Shown piece by piece: positions 1 to 5,246 of a stretch of 5,246 nt of DNA (position 1 is the stretch's first letter; each line of letters opens with the position of its first letter). Under the pieces are notes generated by a model, which worked only from the letters and a program-made list of their open reading frames with translations, did not search any database and was not told the origin of the DNA. Made by a program: the position numbers and the translations under genes. The DNA is taken from positions 1 through 5,246 of the forward strand of contig URVK01000136.1 of the NCBI GenBank assembly GCA_900551305.1, written 5' to 3'. Source of the stretch: an uncultured Collinsella sp. (GTDB taxonomy: Bacteria > Actinomycetota > Coriobacteriia > Coriobacteriales > Coriobacteriaceae).

Positions 1-61
1 GGGCGTCGTAAAACGATTCCCCGGCGAGCGGCCGATTAATATTGTCTATCTCAAAACGTCG
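1..61. other. Downstream tail after EIIC stop; no feature identified
   Basis: These bases follow the stop of the leftward permease gene. I see no start of an EIIA domain and no further gene. A short GC-rich patch around 20-35 can pair only 4 bases (CGGC with GCCG) and is not followed by a convincing T-run on the minus strand, so I do not call a terminator. The operon may continue beyond the left edge. Confidence 0.5.
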
Positions 62-1240
62 TTACTTTTTGTCAAAACGACCATAGAGCGCAAACGAGAG
101 CGTCGCGGAAATAACCCAAGTCAAAGCGATGCAGGCGACAATCATGATCAGGTTCATGGGATTGCCGCTTGGATCGGCATAAACGGGCAACGAGGTAATG
201 CCAGGCATAACAAAGCCGAAGCACTTAGCGCCCAGAACAACGGTGAGCGCGCCGCCAATGCCATCCGCGATCATCGCAGCGATAAGCGGAGTCCTGTTAG
301 GAACCTGAACGGTGAACAAGGCAGGCTCGGAAATTCCCATAAATGCCGAGAAGGCGCACGTCATCGCAGCGGACTTGAGCTTTTCATCGGTCATGCGCAG
401 GGCCGCACCAAAAGACGCACCGCTTTCGGCGAGGTTATGGCAGAAAGAGATCGGGAGCAGATAGTCATACCCCAGCGTTGCGATATTGGAAATCTGGATG
501 GGGCTCGTTGACTGGTGCATGCCGAAGAGCACGATAAGCGGCATAAAGAAGCCCAGCAGAAAACCGGCAACGGGGCCTAACGTCGAGAATAGCCAAACGA
601 TACCGTTGGCAAGACCAAGACCGCACCAGGCACCAATCGGAGCGAGCACAAACAGGTTGACGGGAATCACGATAGCAAGGGAGAGCGCCGGAACGACAAC
701 GAGCTTAAAAAGATCCGGCACGACTTTGTCGATTGCGCGATATACAAAAGACAAGCCAATGACGCCAAAGATAACCGGGAACACGGAATCGGCGTAGCTA
801 AAAATCGGCACCGCAAAACCGAACAGCGCAAGGGGCGTATCGCCCGTACCGACAGCGTTGACAATGGTCGGGTACATCAGCGATCCGGCAACACAAAGCG
901 CAAGCGAACGGTTGACCCGGAACTTATCAGCTGTAGACATTGCCAGCAAAAACGGCAAGAAGTAGAACGGGATATCCGAAATCATATTGAATATCGCAAA
1001 GTCGCCGGCACCCGTGTCGATTCCAAAAGCCGCGATAGCAGCCAGGATGCCCTTTACGATGCCTCCCGCCACCAGTGCGGGAATGATAGCGGAGAAGATG
1101 CCGGTGATGATATCGAATACGCGAGCCGAACCTTTTTGGAGCTCAGGCTGCTCGGCGTCGGCGGAGACCTCGCCACCCATCCTGTCACCTAGCATGGGCT
1201 CCAATTCGTCATATACCGACCCCACGCTGGCGCCTGCCAC
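62..1240 (-). CDS. PTS beta-glucoside EIIC domain (3' part of the split permease gene)
   Basis: Membrane channel of a PTS beta-glucoside permease, which moves the sugar across the cytoplasmic membrane as EIIB phosphorylates it. The open frame from the GTG at 1240 gives 392 residues. Residues 3-15 (GASVGSVYDELEP) are really the end of EIIB, residues 16-40 are a polar linker, and about ten hydrophobic segments follow (for example 43-72, 151-168, 178-203, 210-242, 318-345, 363-386). Family landmarks are FGMHQS (239-244), GISEP (302-306, the usual GITEP), and MPGITSLPVY (345-354). The C-terminus GRFDKK stops without an EIIA domain, so phosphate must come from an EIIA encoded elsewhere. The GTG at 1240 lacks a convincing Shine-Dalgarno and is probably only the first start codon after the frameshift. 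Domain identity is firm; production as a separate protein is doubtful. Confidence 0.85.
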   Translation of the reverse strand: MAGASVGSVYDELEPMLGDRMGGEVSADAEQPELQKGSARVFDIITGIFSAIIPALVAGGIVKGILAAIAAFGIDTGAGDFAIFNMISDIPFYFLPFLLAMSTADKFRVNRSLALCVAGSLMYPTIVNAVGTGDTPLALFGFAVPIFSYADSVFPVIFGVIGLSFVYRAIDKVVPDLFKLVVVPALSLAIVIPVNLFVLAPIGAWCGLGLANGIVWLFSTLGPVAGFLLGFFMPLIVLFGMHQSTSPIQISNIATLGYDYLLPISFCHNLAESGASFGAALRMTDEKLKSAAMTCAFSAFMGISEPALFTVQVPNRTPLIAAMIADGIGGALTVVLGAKCFGFVMPGITSLPVYADPSGNPMNLIMIVACIALTWVISATLSFALYGRFDKK

Positions 1241-1422
1241 TGCCCGTCTTTAACCTGCGCGCCCAAGGCGCCGTCAAGCGTCTTAAGGGCCTCCAGATCT
1301 GCCTTGCTATCGTCCTTCAGGTTGAATCTGAGCCTTGTAATGCAGTGCGTTGCCATAACAACGTTATCGGCGCCGCCCACGAGCTCGAGGACACGAGCGG
1401 CCAGTTCCTTCTTGTCTGCCAC
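1189..1422 (-). CDS. PTS beta-glucoside EIIB domain, truncated by frameshift
   Basis: EIIB passes phosphate from EIIA to the incoming sugar through a cysteine. The frame opens at GTG 1431, but I choose GTG 1422 (MADKKELAAR...) because an AGGAG sits 8 bases ahead of it and overlaps the farther GTG. This gives 77 residues. The signature THCITRLRF carries the phosphorylated Cys at residue 27, followed by LKDDSKADLEALKTLDGALG, typical of the family. After KDGQWQ (to 1234) the frame turns into nonsense (APAWGRYMTNWSPC) and stops, while the missing end of the domain continues in the EIIC frame. The start lies 11 bases past the hydrolase stop, so translation is probably coupled. The truncated product should lack the final strand and helix of EIIB. 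Confidence 0.85.
   Translation of the reverse strand: MADKKELAARVLELVGGADNVVMATHCITRLRFNLKDDSKADLEALKTLDGALGAQVKDGQWQAPAWGRYMTNWSPC
1234..1240 (-). repeat. Single GTGGCAG copy at the EIIB/EIIC frame break
   Basis: Minus-strand GTGGCAG is exactly where the EIIB frame (…CAG TGG CAG) and the EIIC frame (GTG GCA GGC) overlap. If the ancestral protein read GQWQVVAG, in line with the family's GQxQVVIG, its DNA could have been CAGTGGCAGGTNGTGGCAGG. That sequence holds GTGGCAG twice, 10 bases apart. Losing one copy plus the spacer gives precisely the observed sequence and the observed frame. The ancestral sequence is inferred, not seen. Confidence 0.4.
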
Positions 1423-1433
1423 GACAATCACTC

Positions 1434-3014
<1,581 letters not shown>

Positions 3015-3015
3015 C

Positions 3016-3021
3016 TATAAT
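3016..3021 (+). promoter_or_regulatory. Predicted -10 box of the AraC-family regulator gene
   Basis: A perfect TATAAT. The matching -35 window (2993-2998, TGGGTT) is weak. Transcription would start near 3028, about 38 bases before the start codon. The proximal TACCGTT box starts on the last base of this hexamer, so bound regulator could repress its own promoter. Confidence 0.5.
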
Positions 3022-3048
3022 ACCGTTTAAGGCATCGATTCTACCGTT
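3021..3048. promoter_or_regulatory. Putative AraC-family operator: TACCGTT direct repeat, 21-bp phasing
   Basis: TACCGTT occurs at 3021-3027 and again at 3042-3048, start-to-start 21 bp (two helical turns). Similarity extends outward to 9 of 12 bases. Two same-orientation half-sites 21 bp apart is the geometry known for AraC at araI1/araI2. Read on the minus strand, the box nearer the operon overlaps the expected -35, as for class II activation. For the plus-strand gene the repeat covers the start point. The assignment is inferred from geometry and position. Confidence 0.5.
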
Positions 3049-3065
3049 CACCCCTGGAGCACCCC

Positions 3066-4058
3066 ATGGATTCGAATCTCAAACAGCTGCTCTATACGCA
3101 TACCGAGACCGAAGAGTGGCATCGCACACATCCGGGAGAGCTCAGCCCGCGATATAGCAGGGTGGAAACCACAACCATTAACGGCGAAGAGGTCTATCTG
3201 TTTGATTGGAAAGAAACTCTCGACGAAAACCCCGTGGGTCTTATCAAGGAGTCGCGCTTTACCGATATTCCTCCTCATATCAATCGGGATATGGAGCTTA
3301 ACTACGTGTACGACGGCGTCTGCACGTTTATCGTCAACGGACGGCGACTACTCCTTAAAAAGGGCGACGTGCTCATTTGCAACACCGGCGTAGTCAGAAG
3401 CGTTCCATACGTTAAGGGCGAGCATGATATCGTCATTTCGATCGTCTTCAAAAAAGAAATGTTCGATTCGTTGTTCCTGAGCCAGCTACCCGGCGCGTCA
3501 CCATTAACGAATCTTCTATTTGATTTTGTGTCCAAAAACCGCGAGGCCCGAAAATATCTCATTCTTCCAGAGGAATACGCCCGACATGCGCGACGCCTCA
3601 TCGAGATGCTCTTTATCGAATATCACTTTAAAGATGCCTATTCCAATGAACTCATGAGGCACCTCGCCGTCAGCCTATTCCTTGTTCTCATTCGAGGACT
3701 GTACCGACGCTCCGCAACTGATAACCAGGCGATCATGTCGGACGAACGCATCGTGTCGATTCTGAATCATATTGAGCGAAGCTACGGCGACTGCACACTC
3801 GAAAGCATTGCGAGCGATACGGGTTATAGCACCAGCTATCTCAGCAGCTTGATCAAGCAAAAAACCGGCAAAACGTTTTCGCAAATCAAGCTCAACCAGC
3901 AGCTCACAGAGGCGGCATATCTTCTCAATAACACCGAGCGCAGCGTGCAGTATGTAGCCCGAAAAGTCGGCATCTCCAACATGTCATTCTTTTACTCAAA
4001 ATTTAAAGAAGCATTCGGCGAAACGCCAGGTGCGTTCAGGACGCATCGGTCTAATTAA
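3066..4058 (+). CDS. AraC-family transcriptional regulator (cupin sensor + AraC HTH)
   Basis: Cytoplasmic DNA-binding regulator, 330 residues, usual for the cupin-AraC class. The ATG at 3066 has GGAG at 3056-3059 at good spacing. The N-terminal half is a cupin-like sugar-sensing fold: the region 57-128 includes IPPHINRDMELNYVYDG (68-84) and the beta-turn FIVNGRRLLLKKGDVLI (88-104). A helical linker spans about 165-215. The C-terminal domain has both helix-turn-helix motifs: CTLESIASDTGYSTSYLSSL (243-262) with LIKQKTGKTFSQ after it, and SVQYVARKVGISNMSFFYSK (293-312) followed by FKEAFGETPGAFR, the classic AraC end. It is transcribed away from the hydrolase-permease operon across a 153-bp spacer and probably controls it in response to a beta-glucoside or its phosphate. 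The actual ligand, and whether it activates or represses, cannot be read from sequence. It looks more AT-rich than the protease gene to its right. Confidence 0.93.
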   Translation: MDSNLKQLLYTHTETEEWHRTHPGELSPRYSRVETTTINGEEVYLFDWKETLDENPVGLIKESRFTDIPPHINRDMELNYVYDGVCTFIVNGRRLLLKKGDVLICNTGVVRSVPYVKGEHDIVISIVFKKEMFDSLFLSQLPGASPLTNLLFDFVSKNREARKYLILPEEYARHARRLIEMLFIEYHFKDAYSNELMRHLAVSLFLVLIRGLYRRSATDNQAIMSDERIVSILNHIERSYGDCTLESIASDTGYSTSYLSSLIKQKTGKTFSQIKLNQQLTEAAYLLNNTERSVQYVARKVGISNMSFFYSKFKEAFGETPGAFRTHRSN

Positions 4059-4080
4059 AGGCGTTATTACTCAGACCGAT
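4045..4080. terminator. Inverted repeat over the convergent gene ends, possible bidirectional terminator
   Basis: ATCGGTCT (4045-4052) and AGACCGAT (4073-4080) are perfect 8-bp inverted arms around a 20-base loop that contains the stop codons of the regulator (4056-4058) and the protease (4067-4069). Only 8 bases separate the two genes. No T-run follows the stem on either strand, so it is not a classic intrinsic terminator. The arms are also coding sequence for both proteins, so the symmetry could be chance. Confidence 0.35.
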
Positions 4081-4981
4081 CAGCTTCGCGCGACACGGGA
4101 ATGCGCAATCGAAGCAGCGAGCGCATCGCCTCTACCAGCACAAAGCCGGCGATGCCAACCGTGACCACAACGTCGAGCGGCGTGTTCACAAACCAGAGCA
4201 TCGTCATGAGATACGACCCGGCATTAAAGGCAAAGTGCAGCAGGATCGTGTAGCGGAGCTTTCCGGTGGTCACGAGCACCCAACCAAAAATGAGGGCGGC
4301 GGCGCCCGCATAGCAACCCTGCACCCAGTTCATGTGCATAAAGCCGAAGACCGCCGCCTGCAGCACGATTGCCGCGGCGACGCCCCAGGTACTCGGGGCC
4401 GCCCAGGGCACTATGGCGCCGTCCTGCGCGTTCGCGCGGCGCCGGCGCTTCCAGAGCGAACGGCACTGTGGATTAAACGCACGCAGCGAAAACTCAAAGA
4501 TGATGCCGCGCACCAGCAGTTCCTCGCAAAACGGCGCGCCGAGCACCGTGGTCAGGACGGCAAGAAGGCCGGTATCGCCCATGCCCGTTTCCTCGACGAG
4601 CTCGCTATAGTCTGCCGCGACCTCGGGCAGCAGCGACAGCACGCCGTCGCATAGGTAGCTAATGACCACCTGCATGGATAGGCCGATCACGACAACGCAG
4701 GCGATGCGCTTCCATGCAGCATTTGCTCCCCCGCCGAGTGGGCACTCACCTTGCCGGCGCGCCATGAAAGAGCGGGGCCACAGGTAGCGCCACCACAGCA
4801 GCGCCATCAAAAACGACGCCGTCTGAGCGGCGGCTTGAAACCATTGAATATCGAGGTTGTCGATCGGGAAACCCGTCAGCGCCGACTCGATGTCCAGCGC
4901 GGAGAACAAAACCATGCCCAGGGCAATATCGGCAGCAACAACACCAAAACAGGCAAGCGACCACGCCATCGCATTGAGCAT
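4067..4981 (-). CDS. CPBP-family (CAAX/Abi-type) intramembrane metalloprotease
   Basis: Polytopic membrane protein, 304 residues from ATG 4981, chosen because GAGGAGG lies 5 bases upstream; a GTG at 5005 would add 8 residues but lies inside the palindromic repeat. The three family motifs are present in order: CEELLVRG (152-159) with the catalytic pair Glu153-Glu154 and Arg158; FGFMH (212-216) with His216; HFAFN (249-253) with His249 and Asn253. Hydrophobic segments lie near 5-28, 48-66, 91-111, 137-165, 199-215, 221-240, 243-265 and 268-287. A basic loop WKRRRR (177-182) sits between motifs 1 and 2. Family members are Rce1-like glutamate proteases. In bacteria many are linked to bacteriocin maturation or immunity, but most have unknown substrates, and nothing here identifies one. 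It faces the AraC-type gene tail to tail and shows no functional link to the sugar operon. Confidence 0.9.
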   Translation of the reverse strand: MLNAMAWSLACFGVVAADIALGMVLFSALDIESALTGFPIDNLDIQWFQAAAQTASFLMALLWWRYLWPRSFMARRQGECPLGGGANAAWKRIACVVVIGLSMQVVISYLCDGVLSLLPEVAADYSELVEETGMGDTGLLAVLTTVLGAPFCEELLVRGIIFEFSLRAFNPQCRSLWKRRRRANAQDGAIVPWAAPSTWGVAAAIVLQAAVFGFMHMNWVQGCYAGAAALIFGWVLVTTGKLRYTILLHFAFNAGSYLMTMLWFVNTPLDVVVTVGIAGFVLVEAMRSLLRLRIPVSREADRSE

Positions 4982-4986
4982 GCCAA

Positions 4987-4993
4987 CCTCCTC
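4987..4993 (-). promoter_or_regulatory. Ribosome binding site of the CPBP protease gene
   Basis: Minus-strand GAGGAGG with TTGGC before ATG 4981. It decides the start over the GTG at 5005. The foot of the 58-bp palindrome (4999) is only 5 bases upstream, so a folded transcript would bring a long hairpin right next to the ribosome site. Confidence 0.8.
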
Positions 4994-4998
4994 AAAAC

Positions 4999-5071
4999 CC
5001 GGCACTTAGGGACGTTCCTTAACTGCCGGCAGATAAGGAACGTCCCCAAGTGCCGGCAGTTTGGGACAGTC
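4999..5071. repeat. Palindromic intergenic repeat with TGCCGGCA cores (58-bp hairpin plus half-unit)
   Basis: Arms 4999-5021 and 5034-5056 are 23 bases each and complementary apart from one position (A5008 opposite C5047). The 12-base centre holds the perfect 10-bp palindrome CTGCCGGCAG (5023-5032), so the element folds almost end to end. TGCCGGCA occurs at 5024-5031 and 5051-5058, 27 bp apart. A third, related half-unit (5051-5071) continues with GTTTGGGACAGTC, resembling the left arm's CTTAGGGACGTTC. The pieces look modular: TGCCGGCA plus GGGAC-type boxes. From memory, similar sequence recurs between genes in Collinsella-like genomes, which would make it a REP/MITE-like dispersed element; copy number cannot be seen here. 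It fills the gap between the antitoxin stop and the protease ribosome site. Confidence 0.8.
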
Positions 5072-5246
5072 ATTGTTGATGAGAATCGGGCGCAGCGCCA
5101 AAAGCCCCGCTCGGCGAGATGTCGAACGGAAAGGTGCCGCAGCGATTGAACGCGGCGATAAACATGCGGATGGCGTTGGACGGCGTGGTGCCCACGAGCT
5201 GAGTTGCCGCCGCGGAGGCTGCCCTCTCCCCGGGGCAAAATGATTC
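5070..5246 (-). CDS. C-terminal part of a RelB/DinJ-family antitoxin (5' end beyond the window)
   Basis: A minus-strand frame is open from the right edge to TGA at 5072-5070, giving 58 residues with no start inside the window. Residues 19-42 include GTTPSNAIRMFIAAFN, then CGTFPFDI, which is the conserved ribbon-helix-helix to C-terminal segment of RelB/DinJ antitoxins (compare the pattern GMTPSxAIxxFxxxxxxxGxxPFD). The preceding ASAAATQLV fits the alpha-helix before it. Such antitoxins bind and neutralise a RelE/YafQ-type mRNA interferase and repress their own operon. The toxin gene usually follows directly, but here the stop runs straight into the palindromic repeat and then a protease gene, so no toxin is present downstream. 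The toxin could precede it outside the window, or the antitoxin may be solitary. Identification rests on a short but characteristic stretch. Confidence 0.72.
   Translation of the reverse strand, partial: ESFCPGERAASAAATQLVGTTPSNAIRMFIAAFNRCGTFPFDISPSGAFGAAPDSHQQ

Larger units (their letters stand above)
62..1422 (-). pseudogene. Frameshifted PTS beta-glucoside EIIBC permease (whole gene)
   Basis: Gene-level call joining the two entries below. EIIB and EIIC are normally one polypeptide in the glucose/beta-glucoside PTS family (BglF-like). Here the EIIB frame leaves the family pattern after GQWQ (codon 1236-1234), and the EIIC frame picks it up at GASVGSVYDEL (codon 1234-1232). Aligned to the BglF-type pattern GQFQVVIGNHV, three residues and the frame are missing together, so a 10-base loss fits better than a single-base error. 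The restored protein would be about 456 residues, normal for an EIIBC without EIIA. A phase-variable gene, a recent pseudogene or a strain/assembly error are all possible. Separate translation of the two halves cannot be excluded but is poorly supported, because EIIC has no good ribosome binding site. Confidence 0.72.

Noticed and set aside
601..607. Another TACCGTT inside the EIIC coding region
   Set aside because: A single 7-mer within a conserved coding segment, without a partner 21 bp away, is expected by chance.
1195..1240. Programmed -1 frameshift joining EIIB to EIIC
   Set aside because: There is no slippery heptamer at 1234-1240, and slippage would still leave three conserved residues missing, so a deletion explains the data better.
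5024..5058. The repeated TGCCGGCA as a CRISPR array
   Set aside because: There are only two complete 8-bp cores, and the sequence between them is part of the palindrome rather than unique spacers.
4751..5149. 132-residue plus-strand open frame over the protease 5' end and repeat
   Set aside because: Antisense to the protease and running through the palindrome, with low-complexity Arg/Gln-rich composition and no motif.
4876..5238. 120-residue minus-strand open frame crossing the palindrome
   Set aside because: It is out of frame with both the antitoxin end and the protease, is arginine-rich, and contains translated repeat sequence (NVPKCR, HLGTF), a typical spurious product.

Overview
The window looks like a piece of a chromosome from a moderately GC-rich, carbohydrate-fermenting bacterium. 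A gut actinobacterium of the Coriobacteriia (Collinsella or Olsenella-like) is my best guess. It rests on a phosphotransferase (PTS) beta-glucoside operon with an AraC-type regulator, GTG starts, and a TGCCGGCA / GGGACGTTCC palindromic intergenic repeat that I associate from memory with that group. No rRNA or other marker is present, so the taxonomy is an inference.

Left two thirds (1-3065, minus strand): a beta-glucoside uptake and hydrolysis operon. A promoter near 3000 reads leftward into a family 1 glycoside hydrolase (1434-2912, probable 6-phospho-beta-glucosidase), followed with tight translational coupling by a PTS EIIBC permease (1422 to 62). The permease is broken. The EIIB domain (1189-1422) and the EIIC domain (62-1240) lie in different frames. 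Three conserved residues are missing at the join, which fits a 10-bp deletion between two copies of a 7-bp repeat, of which one copy remains at 1234-1240. The PTS would phosphorylate an imported beta-glucoside, and the hydrolase would split the 6-phospho sugar. As sequenced, the transport half is probably inactive or phase-off. No EIIA domain is present.

Middle (3066-4058, plus strand): a divergent cupin + AraC helix-turn-helix regulator, very likely the controller of the operon. The 153-bp divergent spacer holds a perfect TATAAT for the regulator, an extended -10 (TGTTATAAA) without a good -35 for the operon, and a TACCGTT direct repeat spaced exactly 21 bp, the geometry of an AraC-family operator.

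Right (4067-5246, minus strand): a CPBP/CAAX-type intramembrane protease converges on the regulator, with an 8-bp inverted repeat over the junction. Upstream of it lies a 58-bp near-perfect palindrome (4999-5056) with an extra half-unit. This abuts the stop codon of a partial open frame running off the right edge (5070-5246), which reads as the C-terminus of a RelB/DinJ-type antitoxin. No toxin gene follows it.
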